Shown here: piece after piece, positions 49,101 through 56,249 of the stretch
How the letters are laid out: every line of letters begins with the position of its first letter
How positions within the stretch are numbered: position 1 is the stretch's first letter
From: Anseranas semipalmata
Lineage: Eukaryota > Chordata > Aves > Anseriformes > Anseranatidae
Direction: 5' to 3'
Assembly: GCA_013399115.1 (NCBI GenBank)
Contig: VXAA01001403.1
Coordinates: forward strand, 141,292 to 205,291
Length of the DNA: 64,000 nucleotides
Made by a program: the position numbers and the translations under genes
Notes under the pieces: model-generated
Seen by the model: the letters and a program-made list of their open reading frames with translations, nothing else
What the model was told of the DNA's origin: nothing
Databases searched by the model: none

Positions 49101-50219
49101 CTTGCAGAGCAACACGTATGAGCTGCGTAAAGGTCTGAGGAGAAGGTACTTTTTCACCAGCTGACCAAGTTTTGCAGGTTTCTCTGCTCATCAGAAAAAT
49201 GCCCATGAGGGTCTGCAGGAAGCAGGAACCTCCTTGTTTTAATGCTTCGAGTGCTCCTGCTGAGGACCCCCATGTTCCTCCACCACCCCTGGCCAGGAAT
49301 CGGGACAATTTCCTAAAAATCAGAGTGTTTCCTACTTCAGCAAGGATGTTCCTTGAGTTGGATGTCTGGGAGAACCAAGCAGAGCATTCCTTAAAAACAA
49401 AACCCTATGCTTCATCGTCTTCTCGACTTTTCACCCCAAATCCCAGCAGTTTCCCAGCAGACCTTGCTGGTGCAGACCTGAGCTCATCCCACCCACCCCC
49501 CCCAGGGAATTATTCAGCCTCTGCTCCCCCTCCCCAGCTGGAGGAACAGGGGAGGAACTGGCTTTGTGGCTAAACTGGGCAGGGAAACCAGGAGAGCCCA
49601 GCCGCCGCCGGCTCTGACCTCCTGTGGCTTCTCCCCTGCAGGGTGGTGAACCAGGAGGAGAAGTCATTTGCCATCGGAGTTCAGTTCTTGCTAATGAGGC
49701 TGCTAGGTGAGTGTCCGTCTCCTAATGAGGCCGGGGGAGGGCAGCAGGGTGCTCAGGGGCTTGCTGGAGCCCCAGGAGGTGTTGAATCTCCCTGGGGACA
49801 GCAGGTAAAGCGCACGGGCAGGGCAGCCTGACTCAGTCCCCTCTTCTCCAAAGCCTGGCTGCCGGCTCCGGCCATGTTCGGTGCCCTCATCGACTCCTCC
49901 TGCGTCTACTGGCAGAAACAGTGCTCTCAGCGCCGCTTCTGCGCCTACTACAACAACGACTTCCTCCGCAACAGGTACCTGTGCCCAGCCGTGGCACCAG
50001 GGGCTGCCGTGGGGACGGTCCCCCCAAGCTGGCTCTGCTCCATGCACAGCTGCGGGGCCACCTCCGGATAGGACATGTCCATCCTCTTCTCTTAACAGAT
50101 ACCTGGGGCTGCAGGTGGGATACAAAGTGGTGGGCACCGTGCTCCTCGCCCTCATCGGCTGGAAGGTGAAGAGGAGCAAGGAGTACAATGTGCAGGAGAA
50201 GGCAGCTGGGCTGGTGTAG
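22089..50219 (+). CDS. SLCO2A1: SLCO2A1, prostaglandin transporter (OATP2A1), 14 coding exons
   Basis: This gene encodes a plasma-membrane transporter of the organic anion transporting polypeptide family that takes up prostaglandins such as PGE2 for intracellular breakdown. Fourteen exons (22089-22178, 32475-32612, 34738-34900, 38566-38781, 42144-42242, 43863-43996, 44789-44870, 45258-45422, 45778-45967, 48060-48219, 48911-49080, 49642-49706, 49854-49974, 50099-50219) join in frame to 1,914 bases, giving 637 residues (human 643, from memory). Every intron is GT-AG. Twelve membrane segments can be placed. The OATP signature [13 protein letters not shown] is at residues 244-256, and the family motif GISYVDD precedes transmembrane segment 5. 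The cysteine-rich Kazal-like extracellular loop spans about 440-505. R555 and K606 appear to match the substrate-binding Arg561 and Lys614 described for the mammalian protein. The gene looks intact. Identity is near certain; expression is not testable here. Confidence 0.97.
25166..25181 (+). repeat. Poly(A) run of 16 bases
   Basis: A simple A16 homopolymer in intron 1, with no recognisable retrocopy attached. Confidence 0.85.
27248..27266 (+). repeat. CA microsatellite
   Basis: About nine and a half CA units, followed by a C-run, in SLCO2A1 intron 1. Confidence 0.9.
27924..28040 (+). repeat. Two-copy tandem duplication, 60-bp period
   Basis: Two nearly identical copies start at 27,924 and 27,984 with an exact 60-base period. 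Each carries CCCCAGGGCCTCATGGGGAG and ends with GACTTCAGTCCTGG. They differ at only a few positions, which suggests a fairly recent duplication. Located in intron 1. Confidence 0.9.
28632..28735 (-). mobile_element. CR1 LINE 3'-end fragment
   Basis: Read on the + strand this shows the reverse complement of a CR1 3' end: AATCATCTAGGCTGGAAAAG followed by CTTAAGGTCATCAAGTCCA. The element therefore lies on the - strand. It contains an internal duplication: the block around AGACCCTTAAGATCATCAAG occurs twice, about 38 bases apart. Only the tail of the element is left. Confidence 0.8.
30290..30500 (+). repeat. C/T-rich low-complexity stretch
   Basis: A pyrimidine-rich stretch with many CCCTCTCC-like words in intron 1. 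It keeps one frame open by composition alone. I do not regard it as coding. Confidence 0.6.
32475..32612 (+). CDS. SLCO2A1: SLCO2A1 coding exon 2
   Basis: This exon encodes residues 31-76 in phase 0: transmembrane segment 1 (about 31-50) and the conserved stretch [16 protein letters not shown] leading to segment 2. The acceptor follows TTTTGCCCGCAG and the donor is GTAACT. It is very similar to the human sequence. Confidence 0.96.
32613..34737 (+). other. SLCO2A1 intron 2
   Basis: 2.1 kb. I saw no exon, mobile element or notable repeat apart from a short duplicated AAGGCACTGG near 33,390. Confidence 0.8.
34738..34900 (+). CDS. SLCO2A1: SLCO2A1 coding exon 3
   Basis: This exon encodes residues 77-130 and the first base of Gly131. 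It covers the rest of transmembrane segment 2 ([14 protein letters not shown]), the HRPR cytoplasmic turn and segment 3 (about 98-116). The donor is GTAAGT. Confidence 0.96.
34901..38565 (+). other. SLCO2A1 intron 3
   Basis: 3.7 kb. It contains a probable MIR-like SINE near 37,050-37,150. The rest is unique sequence with no exon recognised. Confidence 0.8.
37050..37150 (+). mobile_element. Probable MIR-like ancient SINE fragment
   Basis: The segment GGCCTCAGGCAAGTCACTCC, with GGCTTCAGCCGTGAGTTTGC after it, resembles the conserved MIR core (a GACCTTGGGCAAGTCAC-type block followed by GCCTCAGTTT). The CGGCTTTGCC before it fits the preceding MIR block. It is degraded and short, so the call rests on the core only. 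Confidence 0.45.
38566..38781 (+). CDS. SLCO2A1: SLCO2A1 coding exon 4
   Basis: This exon encodes residues 131-202 and the first base of Ala203. It contains an extracellular loop with N-glycosylation sequons at N132 (NKT) and N151 (NAT) and two cysteines (C141, C149). Transmembrane segment 4 follows, then the family motif GISYVDD (about 185-191). The donor is GTAAGT. Confidence 0.96.
40814..41275 (+). mobile_element. Avian ERV-L-type LTR
   Basis: The element begins TGTCATGGCTTTGGCTGGGA and continues through GCTGTGTTTTGGATTT and GATAACACACCGATGTTTTA. It then shows a promoter-like CATGCTCAGCAATAAAAGCT and the 3' signature CTGTCTTTATCTCAACCCAC. This matches my memory of the ERV-L LTR class common in birds. 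The terminal CA has decayed. It lies in the same orientation as SLCO2A1, in intron 4. It is an old, non-coding remnant. Confidence 0.75.
41276..41960 (+). mobile_element. ERV-L internal-region remnants with a 166-bp repeat
   Basis: Directly after the LTR lie two diverged copies of a block containing CATTGCAATGTTAAACCCT, at 41,354 and 41,520. The period is 166 bases, and each copy ends in a CAGCAGGAA-like motif. Further on, TTAATGAGGATTCATTGGAA with GTGTGGGACCTCGGCATGAC resembles the stretch that normally precedes the 3' LTR in avian ERV-L copies. No 3' LTR follows, so this copy looks internally deleted and truncated. No viral reading frame survives. Confidence 0.55.
42144..42242 (+). CDS. SLCO2A1: SLCO2A1 coding exon 5
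   Basis: This exon encodes residues 203-235 and the first base of Ala236. It is essentially transmembrane segment 5 ([20 protein letters not shown]) and the short loop after it. The acceptor has a strong pyrimidine tract and the donor is GTGAGT. Confidence 0.96.
42243..43862 (+). other. SLCO2A1 intron 5 with a CpG-rich patch
   Basis: 1.6 kb. The stretch 42,930-43,290 is rich in C+G and CpG, unlike the rest of the intron. It contains TGACGTC, a near-CRE, at 42,977-42,983. I see no open frame there that I would call an exon. The remainder is unique sequence. Confidence 0.65.
43863..43996 (+). CDS. SLCO2A1: SLCO2A1 coding exon 6
   Basis: This exon encodes residues 236-280 and ends in phase 0. 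It carries the diagnostic OATP signature [13 protein letters not shown] (244-256) at the extracellular edge of transmembrane segment 6, then the rest of that segment and the [11 protein letters not shown] start of the large central cytoplasmic loop. The 792-bp intron that follows shows nothing notable. Confidence 0.97.
44789..44870 (+). CDS. SLCO2A1: SLCO2A1 coding exon 7
   Basis: This exon encodes residues 281-307 and the first base of Arg308: the charged central cytoplasmic loop between segments 6 and 7 ([20 protein letters not shown]). The loop sequence differs strongly from human, but as I recall it the length between FFPR and FIKRFP is the same (30 residues). The 387-bp intron that follows holds nothing notable. 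Confidence 0.93.
45258..45422 (+). CDS. SLCO2A1: SLCO2A1 coding exon 8
   Basis: This exon encodes residues 308-362 and the first base of Gly363. It contains transmembrane segment 7 ([20 protein letters not shown]) and the start of segment 8 after the [11 protein letters not shown] loop, a highly conserved part of the family. The 355-bp intron that follows holds nothing notable. Confidence 0.96.
45778..45967 (+). CDS. SLCO2A1: SLCO2A1 coding exon 9
   Basis: This exon encodes residues 363-425 and two bases of Arg426. It completes transmembrane segment 8 ([18 protein letters not shown]), then encodes segment 9 (about 395-413) and the start of the large extracellular loop with its first cysteine, C414. 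The donor is GTAACG. Confidence 0.96.
45968..48059 (+). other. SLCO2A1 intron 9
   Basis: 2.1 kb with no exon or mobile element recognised. A T14 run (47,989-48,002) and an A/T-rich TTTATTTATTTT stretch just before the acceptor form an unusually long pyrimidine/AT tract. Confidence 0.8.
48060..48219 (+). CDS. SLCO2A1: SLCO2A1 coding exon 10, Kazal-like loop
   Basis: This exon encodes residues 426-479, most of the cysteine-rich extracellular loop between segments 9 and 10. Cysteines at 440, 442, 451, 462 and 466 follow the Kazal-like spacing of OATPs ([18 protein letters not shown]). Sequons at N468 and N472 suggest glycosylation. I placed the donor at GTGAGT (48,220), not at the GTGGTG three bases earlier, because the consensus is better. 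Confidence 0.93.
48911..49080 (+). CDS. SLCO2A1: SLCO2A1 coding exon 11
   Basis: This exon encodes residues 480-535 and two bases of Arg536. It completes the Kazal-like loop (sequon NCS at 483-485; cysteines 484, 501, 505) and encodes transmembrane segment 10 ([17 protein letters not shown]) and [10 protein letters not shown]. The 690-bp intron before it ends in a T18 run (48,876-48,893). The 561-bp intron after it has nothing notable. Confidence 0.96.
49642..49706 (+). CDS. SLCO2A1: SLCO2A1 coding exon 12
   Basis: A 65-base exon encoding residues 536-557 and one base of Ala558: the invariant [16 protein letters not shown] stretch and transmembrane segment 11. R555 in LLMRLL appears to correspond to the arginine shown to matter for prostaglandin binding in the mammalian protein. 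Confidence 0.96.
49854..49974 (+). CDS. SLCO2A1: SLCO2A1 coding exon 13
   Basis: This exon encodes residues 558-597 and two bases of Arg598: the extracellular loop between segments 11 and 12. Cysteines lie at 573, 580 and 586, followed by the [15 protein letters not shown] region typical of OATP2A1. The introns on both sides are short (147 and 124 bp). Confidence 0.95.
50099..50219 (+). CDS. SLCO2A1: SLCO2A1 coding exon 14 with stop codon
   Basis: This exon encodes residues 598-637 and TAG. It carries transmembrane segment 12 ([16 protein letters not shown]), with K606 apparently matching the substrate-binding lysine of the mammalian protein, and the cytoplasmic tail [16 protein letters not shown]. 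Compared with human as I recall it, the tail has one extra residue (E) before KAAGL. Confidence 0.96.
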
Positions 50220-50820
50220 CACACCCAAGGACTGATTCTGCACCTCCCCACCGCCACTTTGTCTTTTGAGGCATTTGGTGGTTTTTTTCGTTGTTTTGTA
50301 AGGGAGCAACTTCACGATAGCAGCTCTGAACTCCTCTCTCGCGACTCACATGGCAGCCGGTGACCCAGCCCATGGCAAGGGCATCTCCGTGCTCCCGGCA
50401 AGGGATGGTCCCCCCCGGTCCCATCCTTGGATGCCCACCTGGGACACATTGGGAACCAGCTCCTCCCAGGCTCTTCATCAAAGTCTCGCTCATCGCTTTG
50501 GGCTCCCCAGGGAGCAGGAGGTAGATGGGGCTGGAGCGCAGCCCCATCCCATATACCCAGAGATGCAGGCGACGGTCCTGGTCCTGCTCCACCGTGACTT
50601 TTCCAGCCAGGTGATTCCCCTCGGCAAAGACAGGAGCAGGATAAACAGCTGCCAAGTCCTGGGGGGCTTCCCTGTCTGCCCCCACCTGCCCCTCTTGCAC
50701 AGGTCAGCGTGGACGCCGCACACGCATCGAGACAAGTCGTCACTCGCGGTTTATTACAGAACATGTTGGGGTGGGTTTGGTTGTTGTGTTTTTTTTAATA
50801 AAGGTCACTTTTCCAACTGC
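50220..50820 (+). other. SLCO2A1 3' UTR (proximal)
   Basis: About 600 bases of non-coding exon run from the TAG to just after the polyadenylation signal. A more distal signal exists at 53,812, so longer transcripts are possible. Confidence 0.65.
50797..50802 (+). terminator. SLCO2A1 polyadenylation signal
   Basis: AATAAA is followed by the G/T-rich GTGGTTTGTTGGTTG about 20 bases later, the normal layout of a cleavage and polyadenylation site. Confidence 0.8.
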
Positions 50821-50903
50821 AGTGGTTTGTTGGTTGCCCCCACCCAGACAAGAGACATCCCCAAGGGCAGGAGAGGGATGGCGCTCAGCTCCTGCTGAGA
50901 TGA

Positions 50904-51250
50904 TGGGATGGAGCTGGGCAGGGAGCTGGAACTTGGTAAAGGGGAAGAGTGGTGCCTGGCTTGGGGGATGGAGCCAGGACAGGGGATGGAGCTGAGACTG
51001 AGTGTGGAACTGGGCTGGGAGATGGAGCTGGGTCTTGGGGATGGAAGTGGGTCTGGGGGATGGAGCCAGAGATGGAGTCAGGATGGAGGGATGGAGTCAG
51101 GCTGGTAAGGATGGAGCTGGGACAGGAAATGGAGCTGGGATGGAGAGATGGAGCCAGGATGGGGATGGAGCTGGGCTGGAAGTGGGGAAGCTGCCCTTGG
51201 GTCATGAGGCTGCAGCGGGGCAGGGGCTGGGAGGGATGGAGCCACGCTGG
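50904..51250 (+). repeat. GGATGGAGCTGGG minisatellite
   Basis: About a dozen imperfect copies of a GGATGGAGCTGGG / GGATGGAGCCAGG unit with irregular spacers. It lies just downstream of the SLCO2A1 polyadenylation site. The frames that stay open across it are products of the repeat, not genes. Confidence 0.85.
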
Positions 51251-52035
51251 GGGCTTCGGCAGGGTAGGGAGCCTTGGTGGATGCTCATTCCCTGCTGCAT
51301 GACATCAGGGCAAGGGCACTCCTGGGCTTTACTGCCGCCAAACCACATGAACTTGTCCTATCTGCAAAACAAAATGCTGTATTTTTTTTCTATGCATAAA
51401 GATCTCCTGGTTTGAGATCAAGGGAAGACATGGTTTGGAAAGGAAAGCTTCCCAAATTGCTCTCCAGGCAGGACATGGTGGTTCCCGCTGCTCCCAAAGG
51501 GATGGAGGCAGCAGGGACGGCTTTGCCTTTGGGACTCTCCTGCCTCAGGGACAGCTGTGGCTGGGGGAGATGCCCCCAGCCTTGCTGGCTGTCACCGGAT
51601 CCTGCGAGCTGGCAAAGCTGTTGCTTGCTCCAATGTGCAGGGCTGAGCACTCGTTCTGCTGCAGGTCACCTTGTCAGCACAGCTGGGAGAAAAAATGCTT
51701 ATTTATGGAGGCTCCCACCCCGCTTTCAGAGAATGGATCAAAAAATGCAGTGCCAGCTGTGAATACTGCTATAGGAACTGGTTTTTAGCCTGTTCTCCCC
51801 TTACAAAAGTTACAGAATATTGGTACAGAAGGACATGTTGGTAGTGGTTGAGAGGCATAGGAAGCAGGGCTGGGAACCAGAGAGGACCGGGAATTCCGGA
51901 CAGAAGGAAGGCCTGGCAACAGGTAAGGATCAAAGTCATTTCATTCATAAAAGCTGCTTGCTCTGCTTTCACAGGTTACTTGCTAAGTGTCTCTCCAGAG
52001 CAGCCCAGGCTGAGCAGCTGGCTTATGTCAAGGTG

Positions 52036-52281
52036 ATGGAGATGACTGCTCTGTATTTTGTCTTTTATTCAATTTTTTTTTTTTTTATCCCTCCCTCTGC
52101 CACAGTTCCCACAGCCACATCCCTCCCACTCTCACAGCTCCCAGCCCATAGCACGCCANATGGAGATGACTGCTCTGTATTTTGTTTTTTTTTCAATTTT
52201 TTTTTTTTAATCCCTCCCTCTGCCACAGTTCCCACAGCCACATCCCTCCCACTCTCACAGCTCCCAGCCCATAGCACGCCA
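52036..52281 (+). repeat. 122-bp direct duplication on both sides of a single N
   Basis: The block starting ATGGAGATGACTGCTCTG and ending CCCATAGCACGCCA occurs at 52,036-52,158 and again at 52,160-52,281, separated only by an N at 52,159. The copies differ mainly in T-run length. This is the pattern of two contig ends that overlap but were joined end to end, so it is probably an assembly artefact. Confidence 0.85.
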
Positions 52282-52530
52282 CATCCTGTAGATCCAACAG
52301 CCAAATCCCTCCATCCAGCTCCCTCTGCCCTATCCCTCCCTCCCTGTCCTCCCAGTTACCCCAGCTGCATCGCTCTCTCCTCCCCAGCTCCCAGAGCAAG
52401 ATCCCTGACTATCCCCGGGTCACAGGACCATATCCCTCCCGCTCCCCCTAGTGACCACAGCCATATTCCCCCCACCTCTGCCTTTCCCAGACCATATTCC
52501 TGCCTCTCCCCGAGCCATACCTCTCTCTCC
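52080..52530 (+). repeat. C/T-rich degenerate tandem repeat
   Basis: Words such as CATATCCCTCCC, CACAGCCATATTCCCCCC and GCTCCCAGCCC recur at roughly 30-60-base intervals. This is an old, diverged minisatellite on which the assembly join at 52,159 sits. Confidence 0.6.
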
Positions 52531-53811
52531 TCTCTGTTCCCAGCCACTGGGGCAGGGAGGTTCCCCTCAGGAGCCACAACGCCCCATGTGCAATTCAGTA
52601 CCAAACACCAGCCTGGCCCCGGGGAGACCGAGTTGGACAGACCGAGGTCATCACCCTCGCCTGGCAGTTTCTTCAGAATCTGCTAACTCACAGAAACGGC
52701 ATGGGCCACACTTCCAATCTTCTGCTTTCCCCACCTTCATCCCACTGGAGGTTGACCTCCAGCTGGAGAAGCCCCAGGAGGTGCCAGCGTGCGACGGGAC
52801 CCCCAAGAGGCCAGGCAGAAGCTCCCAGACCCAGCGGTGCCAAACGGCCAATGACTCTGTGCACAGAAAAGGTCCCAGGGTTGCATTAGGTTTGGGGACT
52901 GTTGGAATCCACCCAAAAAATGGTAACTCCTCACTCATCAAAAGCCCTAATTTGGACTCGTCAGATATCGGTATGGTGCAGCCATTTCAAAGGTGCGTTT
53001 GTTTTTCTTTCAGCAACCCCTCCTTCAATTCCACGTGCTTTCCGCTATCCTGGATCTCACCACGCTTCTCCATCTCCCCCAGAGGCACCCCTCCTTTCCA
53101 GGGAAATGATTTGCAGGTCCCACACTATCCGTAGGGAAAAATATGGATTGAAAGAGCCTTGAAGAGCTTTGAAAGGCTCCATCCCTGCCCACGTGTGAAG
53201 GCAGTGCTGTGACTGTGACTCTGGCACAGCACGTCAGAGGCAGCCTGCTTATTTCCCCCCCACTCTGGGCAAAGGGTTTGCTGGCAGAGCACACTGGATA
53301 CCGGACTGTTGCTTTTGGCACAAGGCTCAGGACAAGGGGGTTTTTGCGTGTTTGTAAAGTGTCCCTGCAGAGCAGAGGCAGGTACTTGCCCTAGCACAAA
53401 GCCCCAGGCTGGGAGCAAGGTTTACCCATAAGAGCAAAACCACAGGGCACAAAGCTGACAGAAGGGAGAAAACACAACCCAAGCGTTTCCCATTCTGCTC
53501 TTTCCCTCAGCCACTTGGGAAAAACAGCCCCAAATATTTAAGAGGCAAGTCATGGAGCGCACACCAAACACAACACACACCTCTGCAACAGCCCAATGTG
53601 TGCTCTTCTCAAGCGGTGCAGGATGCGGCCCCAGCTCAGCCACGCAGCAGCCCACGAGCCGAGCACCGGCACACATGGCCCTGCAGCCGTGCCCAGGCAG
53701 GGAGAGACGAGGTTTCTCCATCTGGATGCTGCAGCCACCTCTGCAACCTAAACCACAACAGCTGTGTGCAGTGCACGGCAGCTGGCTTGCATTTTCCTGT
53801 GCATTTGTGCA

Positions 53812-53817
53812 AATAAA
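53812..53817 (+). terminator. Candidate distal + strand polyadenylation signal
   Basis: AATAAA is followed at once by GTTGTG and a T14 run, a plausible G/T-rich element. It could serve read-through transcripts of SLCO2A1 (a 3' UTR of about 3.6 kb) or an unannotated + strand transcript. Sequence alone cannot decide. Confidence 0.4.
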
Positions 53818-54079
53818 GTTGTGTTTTTTTTTTTTTCTCCTACATGATTATCGCTTCTCTAATATGCAGGCTAAGGAATAAATACACCACACCCACCCAC
53901 CCCTCAAAAAAAGGAGGCACTGGTGTTTGACAACACAGACCTGACCACCACGCAGGAAGGCTGATCTCCAATGCCGTGCTGAGCAGAAGCAAAGCCTCAG
54001 CCTGTGGTCACTTTAACAATGCTAAGAGTCAAGGCAGGGACACCAATACAGACTGATCAAACCAGGACCAGAGAACAAA

Positions 54080-56039
54080 CATTTAGCCAAACACTTTTTA
54101 TTTAAGGAATATCTTTAATAAAGAATAACTTAAAACCAAACGTGGCCTCATGCTGCCTTATCCTACCAAAAAGCTGCTGCTCAGCCTCCGCCTTTGAAGG
54201 AGACGGGTCTTTGCAAGCAGAGTTACCACCCAAGGACAGCAATATTCTCGTTTCAGCATTATGGATTCAAAGGTGGCCTGGGAAGGGGGCTCCAGCAAAG
54301 AGAGTTCAAGCAAAACAAGTTTCAGCAATGCTTTGGCTGCAGCAAATACAAGAATATAAGGTACTTCATAAATATAACCCTCCCCTCCCCTCCCCACCTC
54401 CCGTATGGACAGTACGCCTCCCGCCTTGATCTGAAGATCAGCCTCGCCTCGGCTCTCCCTCATAGCCCGGAGGTTTCCCTACGCAGGAGGGCAGGGCCCC
54501 TCGCCCAGGGCTGCTCTGAAGTGCTCCCAGCTGCAGAGGAAAGGGCCAATTGCACGTGAAGACACACCAGGTTCACAAGACTAGAAATGCAAAGCCCAGA
54601 TCCAGCACGAGCAAAGGCCTTTGCAGAAAAGACTGTTCTTGCTCTTCCCATTGCTACTAACGCTTGGTAATACTACGTGGAGGCAGAGATGCCCAGAAAG
54701 AAAGGAAAAGAACACAACAGATCAGTTGAGCAATTAAGGAAGCATCAAACCAGAGATATGCCTGCAAAGGACAGAAAAGCCATCCTCTCCCTCCTTGCCC
54801 AAAACAAAAGAGGAAGCAACAAAAATGGAGGAAAAACTTCAATGCAGTAGGACCTTGCAAATCCCAGTGCGGCATCCTGGAGAGCCAGTGAGAGCCAGAG
54901 CAACAAGCATTCCCCAAAGATTAGCAGATGAGATCACACACAGAGCAGCAACTTTGGCTTCAACCACCACAAACAAGCACTGGAAAAAGCTCGAATTTCC
55001 TTCACCAAGCACCTTCCTCACAAGGAGGAATCGCACTCCCACACTAGTGTGCTATCAGCTCAACTTTCCCTCTCACTTTGCTGCAGTTGCTAATTACAAA
55101 CACAAAAAGGTCTCTTTGCAGTCACCAGAGAGGAGAGAGGCAGGGGATTGCACAGCAAACATCTGGCATGTCTGATCTCACTCGCAACATAGGTATGAGT
55201 CTAGAAATGCGCCTTCCTCATTGTTTGAAGCAAAGATCCTTCTGTAACTCTGCCATTTGGACAGTACCCGTCTGTCGGAGGAGAGTGAAACAGGCTTTCA
55301 GGACATAGCCCTCATTTAAAGAAAAACTCCCAAGAACTGGCCAACAGAAGAAACCAACCAAAGACATGGGCACCGCAGCCAGACATGGGCAGTGCAGTGA
55401 CAGAGGTAGATCAGCCAGCCTGCTTTTGGGGTTTACTAAGCCACTGCAGTCCCACAGAAATTGGACTGCACCAGTCCGGATGAATGGGGAGGTAGGAGAC
55501 AGAAGAAAACAGCTTTTTATACTCGCCTCAGTGACTGCCCAATGGAGAGAGTCTGTGCACTTTGGCAGAGCAGCACAGACGATGCGCACAGCACTCCCAA
55601 GCAGTGAGAGGCTGGTGAAAGAAGGCAGAATCGGGAGGTGATCAGTAGCTCCAAGAAGCAACAGGGATGCAATGCTAAACCAAGGCAGAAAAGGACAAAG
55701 GCTCCAGTCTCTGAAAGACTCACCTGGCAGTGCTCTCCTTCCTAATTTGCCTGGCAGCTATCAAATGAAAAGGCCAAAGATTTCAAGGAAACAGAAGCCC
55801 ATCAGTTCAGCATCCCAGAGAAAGATGAAGGAAGAGAGGAGAGGAAAAAAAGGTTGCAGTGTGATGGACACTGTCAGAGGAAATCACACCAGCAATTACG
55901 TTATGTTGCTCCCAAGCCCCTAAGCAGCAGCAGAAGACACCGCAATGCTTGTTTCCAGCTTTAAGTTTCTTCTACAAGAAGATGAGATTTAAGTGCCTCA
56001 AACCATCTCTCTCCTTCCACTCCCCAAGTGTCCCACCCA
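54080..56039 (-). other. SRPRB 3' UTR
   Basis: This is the non-coding part of the last exon as predicted from the distal polyadenylation signal. No repeats or other genes were recognised in it. The exact upper boundary is uncertain because an N sits at the stop codon (56,040); if the frame is taken literally, the stop is at 55,961-55,963. Confidence 0.55.
54097..54102 (-). terminator. SRPRB polyadenylation signal
   Basis: TTTATT on the + strand reads AATAAA on the - strand. Downstream in transcription is TGTTTGGCTAAATGTTTGTT, a T/G-rich element. This would end the SRPRB mRNA near 54,075-54,085 and gives a 3' UTR of about 1.9 kb. Confidence 0.6.
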
Positions 56040-56249
56040 NTCTTTGCCAGCCATTTCTCGAGGCCCTCAAAGTCAGCATCTCCCTCCTCTCCCTTGCTGC
56101 CACGGGCACTGCACTCCACAAACTCCACCCTCATGGGCAGCTGGGAGAAGTCAAAGTCCTTGCCCTTCTTCCCCAGCTGAGCGGGGCCCCCAGCGGCTGA
56201 GCCATCCAGACTGGTGGGGGCTGCAGAGCGGGTCACTCGTAAGGTGTTG
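55961..56249 (-). CDS. SRPRB: SRPRB coding exon 7 (last), interrupted by N
   Basis: This exon completes L187 and encodes residues 188-256 (NTLRVTRSAAPTSL through EFVECSARG to EKWLAK). It is the C-terminal part of the GTPase domain, with the G5 element. The codon after LAK is AnT because of the N at 56,040. If it is ATT the residue is Ile, as in LAKIA, but the frame then continues for about 24 more residues (GWDTWGVEGERW...) before a stop at 55,961. I suspect the true stop is lost at the N and that this tail is UTR. Confidence 0.85.

Larger units (their letters stand above)
50821..54075. other. Intergenic space between convergent SLCO2A1 and SRPRB
   Basis: Apart from the minisatellite, the C/T-rich repeat and the duplicated contig end, I found no gene here. 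RAB6B lies between these two genes in human, but no Rab GTPase motif (GEQSVGKT-type P-loop or WDTAGQE) is visible on either strand. Confidence 0.6.

Noticed and set aside
51820..52686. 288-codon open frame running through the N at 52,159
   Set aside because: It runs through the duplicated contig end and the C/T-rich repeat; open by composition and by artefact.
52902..53134. Small open frames in the convergent intergenic space, tested as remnants of RAB6B
   Set aside because: None shows a P-loop, WDTAG or NKxD motif; no GTPase exon found.
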